DNA of 26,788 bases. Origin: Burkholderiaceae bacterium. Its GTDB lineage: Bacteria; Pseudomonadota; Gammaproteobacteria; Burkholderiales; Burkholderiaceae. A program made the translations under genes and the position numbers. Below, in pieces: positions 8,393-15,497 of this stretch. Position 1 is the stretch's first letter, and every line of letters starts with the position of its first letter. The notes under the pieces were generated by a model. That model made no database searches. It had not been told where the DNA came from and saw only the letters and a program-made list of their open reading frames with translations. The DNA lies in NCBI GenBank assembly GCA_947457745.1, contig CANGWT010000003.1:1-26788 (forward strand), written 5' to 3'.

Positions 8393-8421
8393 TTGAAACT
8401 CATCCCAATAAAACGTAGGAT
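8393..8421 (+). promoter_or_regulatory. Putative sigma70 promoter for the H1-like/ppk2 pair
   Basis: TTGAAA (8393-8398, 5/6 to the -35 consensus), a 17-bp spacer, then TAGGAT (8416-8421, 4/6 to the -10 consensus). This would start transcription near 8428 and give a leader of about 60 nt before the ATG at 8489. Read by eye only. Confidence 0.5.
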
Positions 8422-8488
8422 CAAAAAAGCTAGACATCAGCCATTTACGCAGATTAAATAAATAGCACCCTCTTGAAAGGAACGCACC

Positions 8489-8782
8489 ATGAGTCAGAAA
8501 AAATTAGTTAAGCAATTATTGAAAAAACTAGATAAGCTCGAGTCGGATAGAGAAAAACTCATCGACAAACTGGCAAAAGCGTTAGATAAGCTTGAGAAAA
8601 AAACTCCGGCTAAAAAGGTAGCCTCCAAAAAAGCAGCGGCAAAAAAAGCTCCGGCTAAAAAGGTTGTAGTTAAGAAAGTGCCAGCAAAGAAAGTGGTAAG
8701 AAAAAAAGCTCCAGCTAAAAAAGTAGTGGCTAAAAAGGCTATTGCAAAAAAAGTTATTTCAGAAACACCTACTGCCCAATAG
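8489..8782 (+). CDS. Lysine-rich histone H1-like protein
   Basis: A 97-residue, extremely basic protein. Residues 1-37 form an amphipathic coiled-coil-like helix (LVKQLLKKLDKLESDREKLI). Residues 38-90 are a low-complexity array of PAKK/KKA/KKV units resembling the tail of eukaryotic H1, bacterial AlgP/BpH1-type proteins and the PhaM/PhaF tail. It is expected to bind polyanions, either DNA or polyphosphate. AAGGAA lies 9 nt before the ATG. Only 24 bp separate it from ppk2, so the two probably form an operon. The array repeats at DNA level with a 60-nt period, so its length may vary among strains. Confidence 0.85.
   Translation: MSQKKLVKQLLKKLDKLESDREKLIDKLAKALDKLEKKTPAKKVASKKAAAKKAPAKKVVVKKVPAKKVVRKKAPAKKVVAKKAIAKKVISETPTAQ
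8641..8730 (+). repeat. 60-nt-period direct repeat inside the H1-like gene
   Basis: Positions 8641-8670 and 8701-8730 are near-identical: each begins with seven A, then GCTCC, and each encodes the KKAPAKKVV unit. Further degenerate copies lie on both sides. Such arrays can expand or contract by slippage or recombination. Confidence 0.7.
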
Positions 8783-8806
8783 TCAATTGTTTAGCTAAGG
8801 CTGCCC

Positions 8807-9580
8807 GTGAGTAAATCTGAAATTCATGAACACACTTACGAGGCAGACCTCAGACTTCTTCAAATTGAATTAGTCAAACTTCAGCGTTACCTTATTCAAA
8901 AAAGTAAGCGTCTCTTAGTCATTTTTGAAGGACGCGATACTGCTGGTAAAGATGGATCCATCAAAAGCATTACGGAACATTTAAGCCCCAGAGATAGTAG
9001 AGTCGTTGCTTTAAACAAGCCCTCCCCGCACGAGGAAGGCGAATGGTACTTCCAAAGATATATTGCTCAACTTCCAACTGCTGGTGAATTCGTATTGTTT
9101 AACCGTAGTTGGTACAACCGTGCTGGCGTCGAAAAAGTCATGGGATTTTGTACTGATACGCAGTACAAGCAATTTATGAATACGGTAAATGATTTTGAAT
9201 CACTGCTAGTCGGATCAGATATTCAACTAATTAAGTATTACTTGGATATCAGCAAAGAAGAGCAAGCCATTCGACTCAAGGATCGAGCAAAGGATCCACT
9301 AAAGCAGTGGAAGATTAGCCCAATAGACCAAAAGGCGCAGAAGATGTGGAACGCCTACTCGAATGCTAGAGACAGCATGCTAAAGAAAACTAGCTCATCA
9401 GATGCTCCATGGACAGTCGTTAGTGCTAATGATAAAAAGCTTGCGCACCTCAATCTCATTGCTGATTTGTTGTCACAAGTCGACTACCCAGACAAAGATA
9501 AGAAGATCTTGAAGATTGATCCGAAGATTGTGCTGACTTGGCCTGTGAATACTAAAAAGCTACCGAAGCTCTCTAAATAG
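8807..9580 (+). CDS. ppk2: Polyphosphate kinase 2 (PPK2 family)
   Basis: PPK2 enzymes transfer phosphate between polyphosphate and nucleoside di- or monophosphates, mostly making GTP/ATP from polyphosphate, in the cytoplasm or on polyphosphate granules. Visible are Walker A (GRDTAGKDG, residues 42-50), Walker B (VLFNRSWYNR, about 96-105) and a lid segment (RLKDRAKDPLKQWKISPID, about 156-174). At 257 residues it is a single-domain protein. The start is a GTG at 8807 with AAGG 6 nt upstream; no better in-frame start is seen. It directly follows a lysine-rich H1-like gene, notable because basic proteins of this kind are known to associate with polyphosphate. Whether it prefers ADP, GDP or AMP cannot be told by eye. 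Confidence 0.93.
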   Translation: MSKSEIHEHTYEADLRLLQIELVKLQRYLIQKSKRLLVIFEGRDTAGKDGSIKSITEHLSPRDSRVVALNKPSPHEEGEWYFQRYIAQLPTAGEFVLFNRSWYNRAGVEKVMGFCTDTQYKQFMNTVNDFESLLVGSDIQLIKYYLDISKEEQAIRLKDRAKDPLKQWKISPIDQKAQKMWNAYSNARDSMLKKTSSSDAPWTVVSANDKKLAHLNLIADLLSQVDYPDKDKKILKIDPKIVLTWPVNTKKLPKLSK

Positions 9581-9653
9581 ATTAACGGTCTGCCATTGCT
9601 TGAATATGAGAAGATGAAATCTGTCTAACTTAGTAACAGCACAGGAGATCAGC

Positions 9654-10031
9654 ATGAATAAAGAAGCATTTGAAAAAGGCCTCAAAACTCGCCGCGAAGT
9701 ACTGGGGGCGGAGTATGTAGACAACTCAATCAAGAATGCTGACGCATTCAATATGCCTATGCAGGAATTGGTTACTGAGTATTGCTGGAATGAAATCTGG
9801 AATCGTCCCGGCCTAGACCGCAGGACTAGAAGCATCATTAATCTATCCATGATTACCGCTTTAAATCGACCCCATGAGCTTAAGCTTCATGTGCGAGGCG
9901 CCATTAATAATGGATTAAGCAAAGAGGATATTCAGGAGGTATTTTTGCAGGCTGCGATTTACTGTGGAGTACCAGCAGCAATCGACAGCTTCAGATGTGC
10001 AAAGGAAGTGTTCGTTGAGATGGGAATTTAG
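9654..10031 (+). CDS. pcaC: 4-Carboxymuconolactone decarboxylase-family protein (PcaC-like)
   Basis: A 125-residue protein of the CMD/AhpD fold, close in length and sequence to PcaC, which decarboxylates gamma-carboxymuconolactone in the protocatechuate branch of the beta-ketoadipate pathway. Matching segments are IWNRPGLDRRTRSIINLSMI, NRPHELKLHVRGAINNG (carrying the Glu/His expected at the active site) and QAAIYCGVPAAI. There is no CxxC pair, so it is not an AhpD-type thiol peroxidase. AGGAGA lies 7 nt before the ATG. No other protocatechuate gene is in the window, so it is an orphan and its true substrate is open. Its stop is 1 bp from that of the convergent gltL. Confidence 0.85.
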   Translation: MNKEAFEKGLKTRREVLGAEYVDNSIKNADAFNMPMQELVTEYCWNEIWNRPGLDRRTRSIINLSMITALNRPHELKLHVRGAINNGLSKEDIQEVFLQAAIYCGVPAAIDSFRCAKEVFVEMGI

Positions 10032-10032
10032 G

Positions 10033-10767
10033 TCAATGATCTAAAATTTTGGAGAGGAAATCTTTGGCTCTAGGCGATCTCGCTTCGGGATTGCCAAAGA
10101 ACTCATCTTTGCTGCAGTCCTCAATAATTTTGCCTTGATCCATAAAGATCACGCGGTGACTCACCTTGCGGGCAAAGCCCATCTCATGGGTAACGCAGCA
10201 CATCGTCATCCCCTCGTGAGCGAGTTTCACCATGACATCTAGCACCTCGCCCACCATCTCTGGATCTAAGGCTGAGGTTGGCTCATCAAATAGCATCACA
10301 ATCGGATCCATGCTCAAGGCACGCGCAATCGCAACTCGTTGCTGCTGACCACCAGACAACTGCCCAGGAAACTTATCCTTTTGAACCATTAGCCCAACAC
10401 GCTCCAAATACTTGAGGCCATGAGTCTTGGCTTCATCTGCCGACCTACCTAAGACCCTCATCTGAGCAAGTGTCAAATTCTCGGTAACACTAAGATGCGG
10501 GAAAAGCTCAAAGTGTTGAAACACCATGCCAACACGTGAACGTAGTTTTGGTAGATTGGTTTTTGAGTCATGTAGCGCAATTCCATCAACCGTAATCCCA
10601 CCGGCCTGAAAAGGCTCGAGCGCGTTAATGGTTTTAATCAAAGTGGATTTGCCAGAACCGGAAGGTCCACAAATCACGACAACCTCACCTTTTTTAATCG
10701 ATGTAGAGCAATCGCTCAGCACCTGAAATGAGCCATACCATTTGGATACGTTTTGAAGTTCAATCAT
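10033..10767 (-). CDS. gltL: Glutamate/aspartate-type ABC importer, ATPase subunit
   Basis: A 244-residue ATP-binding subunit of a polar amino-acid importer (PAAT family). It contains Walker A GPSGSGKST (34-42), Q-loop VFQHFELFPHL (about 82-92), signature LSGGQQQRVAIARAL (137-151), Walker B VMLFDEPTSALDP (157-169) and the H-loop in CVTHEMGFARKV. All catalytic residues are intact. It is the last gene of gltI-gltJ-gltK-gltL, 30 bp after gltK. The family is shared by GltL, GlnQ and ArtP-type ATPases; the assignment to glutamate/aspartate rests on the whole operon. Confidence 0.93.
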   Translation of the reverse strand: MIELQNVSKWYGSFQVLSDCSTSIKKGEVVVICGPSGSGKSTLIKTINALEPFQAGGITVDGIALHDSKTNLPKLRSRVGMVFQHFELFPHLSVTENLTLAQMRVLGRSADEAKTHGLKYLERVGLMVQKDKFPGQLSGGQQQRVAIARALSMDPIVMLFDEPTSALDPEMVGEVLDVMVKLAHEGMTMCCVTHEMGFARKVSHRVIFMDQGKIIEDCSKDEFFGNPEARSPRAKDFLSKILDH

Positions 10768-10797
10768 GATGATTTATTTAATTTGCACCGGATGAGA

Positions 10798-11466
10798 TTA
10801 GCGAATAATAGCGACTTTAGCTTGTATCTTACGTACTACCTTAGAAAGCGAGAAGCAGATTACAAAATAAGTTGCTGCAGCCAATACATAGGTTTCAACT
10901 GGGCGGCCGTAATTTTTACCAGCAATCTCAAATCCTTTAAGTAAGTCATATGCGCCAATGGCATAGACCAATGAAGTATCTTGAAACAAAATGATCGTCT
11001 GAGTCATCAACACGGGGATCATGTTTCTAAAAGCCTGGGGCAAAACAATCAGGCGCATATTCTGACCATATGTCATGCCCAAAGCCTCGCCTGCATACGA
11101 CTGCCCTTTAGGTATCGACGCAATACCAGCACGTACAATTTCTGAAAAAAAGGCAGCCTCAAAGGCAATAAAAGTAATGGCAGCTGATAAGTCAGCACCA
11201 ATGGGTTTACCTATCAGCAAGGGTATTAGCAAAAAGAACCACAGAATCACCATGACTAGCGGGATCGAGCGCATCGTATTGACATAAATAGTGGCTGGAT
11301 ATACTAAAAATGGTTTGCCTGAGAGCCTCATCAAAGCTAAAAATGTACCTACAACAATTCCACCAATAGTGGCAATCAGAGTGAGCTGCAAGCTAAAGAG
11401 CAGACCTTTCACAATGTAATTTGTAAAAAGCTCCCAATTATAAAAACCGAGATCTAAGCTCAACAT
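10798..11466 (-). CDS. gltK: Glutamate/aspartate-type ABC importer, permease GltK
   Basis: A 222-residue permease with about five membrane segments. It has the HisM/GltK-type start (NYIVKGLLFSLQLTLIATIGG), the conserved TMRSIPLVMVI segment, and the EAA-loop AGEALGMTYGQNMRLIVLPQAFR (about residues 137-159), which contacts the ATPase. It forms a heterodimer with GltJ in the inner membrane. It lies 29 bp after gltJ and 30 bp before gltL. The start ATG at 11466 has an AGAGAG-type ribosome-binding site about 9 nt upstream. Confidence 0.92.
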   Translation of the reverse strand: MLSLDLGFYNWELFTNYIVKGLLFSLQLTLIATIGGIVVGTFLALMRLSGKPFLVYPATIYVNTMRSIPLVMVILWFFLLIPLLIGKPIGADLSAAITFIAFEAAFFSEIVRAGIASIPKGQSYAGEALGMTYGQNMRLIVLPQAFRNMIPVLMTQTIILFQDTSLVYAIGAYDLLKGFEIAGKNYGRPVETYVLAAATYFVICFSLSKVVRKIQAKVAIIR

Positions 11467-11495
11467 ATCATCCGCTCTCTTGACTCTATTAGCAT

Positions 11496-12284
11496 TTAGT
11501 GCGCCAAGTTAGCATCATTTGACACGATAAAACCAGGTACGCGAGTACGTTTTTCGATTTGATTCATCAGGCGATTCACTGCAAATGCTGACAGCGCGTA
11601 CAAAAGAGTGACCGCTAAATAAATCTCAATACCTTTGGATGTTTCTTCCTGCGCCTGCATTGCAAATAAAGTTAACTCTGGCACTGAGACTGCAAATGCG
11701 ACCGATGAGTTTTTAATGAGGTTCATACTCTCTGAAGTAAGAGGAGGAATCATGATTCGTAATGCCATTGGCAAAATGACATAACGATAACTCTGCGCAG
11801 TTGTTAAACCTAAAGCGGTCGCTGCAGCTGTTTGTCCGCTCGGTAAAGACTGAATACCCGCCCTCACCTGCTCAGCAATACGGGCTGATGTAAAAAAACC
11901 TAAAGCAATGCTTACTAACCAATAAGAGGGTAGAGATTTCAAAGGCAAAACAAATGAGGGGATGACGTGATACCAAAGGAAGACTTGTACCAAGATAGGG
12001 ATATTACGAAATAGCTCTACCCAGGTAGTTGCGAGTCGAATAAGCCATCTATTCATTAAGCTGGTAGTGGGCAGAGTACGTAAGGTACCCATCACCGCTC
12101 CAACGCTAAAAGCAATAATTAAACCTATGGCAGCTACTGCTAGGGTCCAGCCCCAGGCCTTTAAGAGCCAATCTAGATAGCTTGGATCACTGTTATGGGC
12201 TAAGCCAAATATGGCGGAGAAGCAGTGATCAACCGCTTCTCCATCTAAGGTGTTCTTACAAAAAACACCTAAATCTAAGGACAT
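11496..12284 (-). CDS. gltJ: Glutamate/aspartate-type ABC importer, permease GltJ
   Basis: A 262-residue permease, the partner of GltK. Recognisable parts are WGWTLAVAAIGLIIAFSVG (first span), VELFRNIPILVQVFLWYHVIP, and the EAA-loop AATALGLTTAQSYRYVILPMALRIMIPP. The cytoplasmic C-terminus ends KRTRVPGF, as in other GltJ proteins. The N-terminal 30 residues (two Cys and several His) are longer than in E. coli GltJ, something I believe is common in Burkholderiales. It lies 34 bp after gltI and 29 bp before gltK. Confidence 0.92.
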   Translation of the reverse strand: MSLDLGVFCKNTLDGEAVDHCFSAIFGLAHNSDPSYLDWLLKAWGWTLAVAAIGLIIAFSVGAVMGTLRTLPTTSLMNRWLIRLATTWVELFRNIPILVQVFLWYHVIPSFVLPLKSLPSYWLVSIALGFFTSARIAEQVRAGIQSLPSGQTAAATALGLTTAQSYRYVILPMALRIMIPPLTSESMNLIKNSSVAFAVSVPELTLFAMQAQEETSKGIEIYLAVTLLYALSAFAVNRLMNQIEKRTRVPGFIVSNDANLAH

Positions 12285-12318
12285 ATTGAAAGTCTTGTTA
12301 AAAGCCTAGCAAATTGAA

Positions 12319-13233
12319 TCACTTCTTGTTGTAATCTTCCGCTGGCTTGTCATTTAAATTAGCCCAAGCATTTTTAGTTGCTGGAGATAATTCAAGACCC
12401 ACTACGACATTTTTTGGTGGAATTGGTTGCAAAAACCATTTATCCCACAGCTTAGGCATATTACCGTTCGCCACCATCTTGGCGATTGCGGCATTCACAG
12501 CAGCCTTAAATTCAGGGTCATTTTTAGGAACCATAATCGCAATAGGCTCAGTTGCAAGCACCTCACCAACAATCTTATAGTCTTTAGGATTTTTGGAATT
12601 AGCGATATTACCGGCCAGGATAGAACCATCCATCACAAAAGCATCGGCACGGCCGGACTCCAATAATAAAAAGCTATCGGCATGGTCTTTTCCAAAGACC
12701 TCATCAAAATTGACACCATTGGCCTTTTCGTGTTTGCGCAATAACTGCACGGAAGTAGTACCTGTGGTTGTTGCCACCTTCTTACCCACTAGTTGGGCAA
12801 TTGAATTAATTCCTGAGTTTGCCTTGACGGCAATTCGAACTTCCTCGATATACAACGTATTGGCAAATCCAACATCCTTAGCACGCGTAGAATTATTGGT
12901 AGTGGTACCGCACTCAATATCTACAGTACCGTTTTGTACCAAAGGCACACGGTTTTGTGAAGTTACAGGTTGATAGTTAATGCGCAAGGTACTCATTCCC
13001 AATTGCTCTCTAATACTACCTAAAATCATCCGGCAAACCTCAACATGGTAGCCATCAAAACGACTATCACCTGTGGTGTAGGACATGGGTATGGAAGATT
13101 CGCGTACACCCATAGTGATTGCACCAGTAGATTTCATCTTATCCATGGTCGGGCTGGCAGCAAGAACATTTGCAGCACCCAAAAACAATGTTGTAGCGAT
13201 TAAGTAATTGATACTGAGTTTTTTGCTTTTCAC
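12319..13233 (-). CDS. gltI: Glutamate/aspartate-type periplasmic binding protein
   Basis: The solute receptor of the importer: a periplasmic SBP_bac_3-type protein of 304 residues with a Sec signal peptide (basic start, hydrophobic core LIATTLFLGAANV, cleavage predicted after VLA). Family landmarks are TGAITMGVRESSIPMSY, DGYHVEVCRMI, ECGTTTNNSTRAKDVGF and NGNMPKLWDKWFLQPIPP. An ATG at 13239 is also in frame but directly abuts the ribosome-binding site AAGGGAG. The GTG at 13233 lies 6 nt from it and is therefore the more plausible start. First gene of the operon, with a good promoter upstream. Confidence 0.93.
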   Translation of the reverse strand: MKSKKLSINYLIATTLFLGAANVLAASPTMDKMKSTGAITMGVRESSIPMSYTTGDSRFDGYHVEVCRMILGSIREQLGMSTLRINYQPVTSQNRVPLVQNGTVDIECGTTTNNSTRAKDVGFANTLYIEEVRIAVKANSGINSIAQLVGKKVATTTGTTSVQLLRKHEKANGVNFDEVFGKDHADSFLLLESGRADAFVMDGSILAGNIANSKNPKDYKIVGEVLATEPIAIMVPKNDPEFKAAVNAAIAKMVANGNMPKLWDKWFLQPIPPKNVVVGLELSPATKNAWANLNDKPAEDYNKK

Positions 13234-13261
13234 GAACATCTCCCTTTTGTTATAGATTTCA

Positions 13262-13289
13262 ATATTAACAGCTAGTATATCGATGTCAA
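13262..13289 (-). promoter_or_regulatory. Sigma70-type promoter of the gltIJKL operon
   Basis: Read on the minus strand: TTGACA (13289-13284, perfect -35), a 16-bp spacer, then TAATAT (13267-13262, 4/6 to the -10 consensus). Transcription would start near 13255, leaving a short leader of about 20 nt before the GTG at 13233. Confidence 0.6.
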
Positions 13290-13492
13290 AAGAGTGAGGA
13301 CATCATCGGCATCATACATACTGGGTGGACTCACTTAGCAAGATTTGAACAGGTAAGCCAGGTCTTGGAATAATGAGGTATTTCTCGAAAACCTATATAT
13401 TTCAATGGTTTAGAAGTTAAAACTAGATTTTGGCATTGGCAGTTAAAACATCGGTCTAAGGGTACTAAACACTCAAGCAGCTCATCGCTAGA

Positions 13493-14071
13493 TTACTGTA
13501 ACTGCGACAGATAGTGGGCAATTGCCTTTAAATCATCATCAGTCATACCGTAAAGGGAAGCCGCCATGATTGTGTCTCTGCCCACAGCTTGATTTGAACG
13601 AAACTGCCTCATGCTGTACAAAAGGTAATCTTCTCTCTGAGCAGCAATTCGTGGCATCTGATCCCTGCCTACATAGCTGGGCAAATGGCACGTTCCGCAT
13701 AAAGCCTCTTTTGAAATAACTTGACCCTTTTCAAATAGAGCAGCATTCCTAGAGCCCGCTTGCGATATGGCTGGGCTTATAGTGTAAAACTTCGCAATAG
13801 CAACTATGGCAGCATCGCTTAATCCATCAAGCTGTCCCTTCATAGCGGGGATATCGCGCATACCCTCACGAATCATTACCAATTGGTTTTCAAGAAAAGT
13901 CTTGGGCTGACCCGCTAAAGATGGAATGCCCTCAATCTTAGAATTACCATCAGGGCCATGGCAAGCGCCACAAACCTGAATCTTGGCGCTCACATCTTGC
14001 GCAAATGAGAGCGACGCTGCGCTAGAACAAATCAGTCCTAGGGCAAACGTCGCTATTTGCAGGTGCCGCAA
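13493..14071 (-). CDS. Di-haem cytochrome c (c4-like)
   Basis: A 192-residue periplasmic cytochrome with a Sec signal peptide (cleavage likely after SFA, about residue 24) and two class-I haem domains with motifs CGACH (34-38) and CGTCH (125-129). The arrangement resembles cytochrome c4, a two-haem carrier to terminal oxidases; candidate distal methionines lie in DIPAMKG and near LYGM. The only in-frame start is a TTG at 14071, with no visible ribosome-binding site. It begins 14 bp after the stop of the PQQ-type dehydrogenase gene, suggesting coupled translation and a role as that enzyme's electron acceptor. The dehydrogenase-cytochrome pairing is common among PQQ enzymes. Confidence 0.85.
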   Translation of the reverse strand: MRHLQIATFALGLICSSAASLSFAQDVSAKIQVCGACHGPDGNSKIEGIPSLAGQPKTFLENQLVMIREGMRDIPAMKGQLDGLSDAAIVAIAKFYTISPAISQAGSRNAALFEKGQVISKEALCGTCHLPSYVGRDQMPRIAAQREDYLLYSMRQFRSNQAVGRDTIMAASLYGMTDDDLKAIAHYLSQLQ

Positions 14072-14085
14072 AACAATAACGCTAA

Positions 14086-15351
14086 TTACTTGGCTGCTAC
14101 TAACTGTTTGCTGTAAGTAACCCGGTAAATTGCACCTAACTGCTCATCCGATACCAACATAGAGCCATCAGGCATCTGCATAAGGTAGGCTGGACGACCC
14201 CAGAATGACTGATCTGCTGGATTCATAAAACCAGTAATGAAAGGGGTAACCTTGGCATTTTTACCGTCTGCACTAGTCTTCACCATGACGACGTCATAAC
14301 CAGACTTTTGATTTCGGTTCCATGAACCCTTACGAGCTACTAGAGCTGCATTTTTATATTCAGCAGGGAACATATTGCCGGTATAAAACTTCATTCCCAT
14401 AACGGCAGCATGTGGGCCCATTAAAGAAACGGGCTGCTCTACACCTTCACAGGGGTTTGACTTCTTCACAACATCATCTGGGACGTTGCCTGCATGACAG
14501 TAAGGGAAGCCGTAATTGAGGCCTGTCTTTTGCATGCGATTGAGTGTGTCATTAGGCTTATCGTCACCCATCCAGTCGCGACCATGATTGGTGAACCACA
14601 TTTGCTTAGTAGTGGGGTGCCAATCAAAGCCGACGCTATTGCGAACTCCAGTTGCGAGCACTTCCATGCCTGATCCGTCAGCGTTATAGCGACGAATTTG
14701 AGCGTATTCAGGGGTAGGTAACTCGCAAATGTTGCAAGGCGCTCCAAATGGAACGTAAAGCTTCCCATCGGGTCCGAATGCAATGTACTTCCAGTTATGG
14801 TGCTGCTCGGGTGGCAAATTAAATTTAGTAGTTAAATCTACCGGCGTCACGCTTGGATTTTTTTCAATTCCGTCGTAACGCAGAACTTTATTAATGGCCA
14901 TCACATACAAAGAACCATTCTTAAACGCAACTCCAGCAGGCTGTACTAATTTATCAACTACTACGCGGCTAGTTCGCTCTTTACCGTTGTCGGTTAATTC
15001 ATAAACACGACCGATTGCTCGAGTACCTATATAAATCTTGCCGTCATCACCGCGAGCCATTGCGCGAGCGCCGGGCATACCTGTTGCCCAAACCTCAATC
15101 TTGAAACCTGGGGGTAATTTCAGCTTATCAATCGGAATTTCGCTTGCTGCTGTAGTGGTCATCTTTCCAGGCATTGGCGCCAAGGTTGATTTGGCCATAT
15201 CTGGACCCATGCCCTGCTTCCATGCTGGGGCTGGAGCGGCCGCTGGGGCAGTCTCGGCTTTAGGAGGAGGTGTAGTTGCACAGCCTTGCAGAATCATCAA
15301 GGACATGGTCAGGGTAGAAAATGTTGCTGCCGAAATAAGTCTCTGGGTCAT
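14086..15351 (-). CDS. PQQ-type sugar/L-sorbosone dehydrogenase, lipoprotein
   Basis: A 421-residue beta-propeller protein of the soluble-glucose-dehydrogenase/sorbosone-dehydrogenase family (GSDH, COG2133). It has a lipoprotein signal with lipobox LQGC (Cys24), then a Pro/Ala-rich linker (about 28-50) that would tether the propeller to a membrane. Propeller landmarks are LPPGFKIEVWATGMPGARAM, HHNWKYIAFGPDGKLYVPFG (with a candidate catalytic His), WFTNHGRDWMGDD, NYGFPYCHAG and GRPAYLMQMPDGSMLVSDE. The frame opens at a TTG at 15363, but the ATG at 15351 is preceded by a weak TTGGAAA and is preferred. It is followed by a di-haem cytochrome and preceded by a PqqU-like receptor. The sugar or aldehyde substrate is unknown, and PQQ dependence is inferred from the family. 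Confidence 0.88.
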   Translation of the reverse strand: MTQRLISAATFSTLTMSLMILQGCATTPPPKAETAPAAAPAPAWKQGMGPDMAKSTLAPMPGKMTTTAASEIPIDKLKLPPGFKIEVWATGMPGARAMARGDDGKIYIGTRAIGRVYELTDNGKERTSRVVVDKLVQPAGVAFKNGSLYVMAINKVLRYDGIEKNPSVTPVDLTTKFNLPPEQHHNWKYIAFGPDGKLYVPFGAPCNICELPTPEYAQIRRYNADGSGMEVLATGVRNSVGFDWHPTTKQMWFTNHGRDWMGDDKPNDTLNRMQKTGLNYGFPYCHAGNVPDDVVKKSNPCEGVEQPVSLMGPHAAVMGMKFYTGNMFPAEYKNAALVARKGSWNRNQKSGYDVVMVKTSADGKNAKVTPFITGFMNPADQSFWGRPAYLMQMPDGSMLVSDEQLGAIYRVTYSKQLVAAK

Positions 15352-15497
15352 GGTTTTTTCCAATCTTTTTTTATGACTAAGTTTTTATACAGTTGGTCCT
15401 ATGAATTTAATTCTTTTTTTGAGCAATAGCTATAGTCTGGTACTAGGGTTTTGCCTTATACAGCAGTAACAAATTAGCCCTAGAGCACATTTTTAGC

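Noticed and set aside
8641..8730. Repeat array considered as CRISPR or VNTR outside genes
   Set aside because: It lies wholly in the H1-like reading frame and encodes its PAKK units; there are no spacers.
13310..13350. tRNA-like stretch containing GATTTGAAC in the gap upstream of gltI
   Set aside because: When laid out as a T-arm the stem does not pair (three of five positions fail) and no anticodon arm follows.
15443..15483. CTAGGG ... CCCTAG inverted repeat between receptor and dehydrogenase genes
   Set aside because: Only 6-bp arms with a 29-nt loop and no T-run; too weak to call a terminator or operator.
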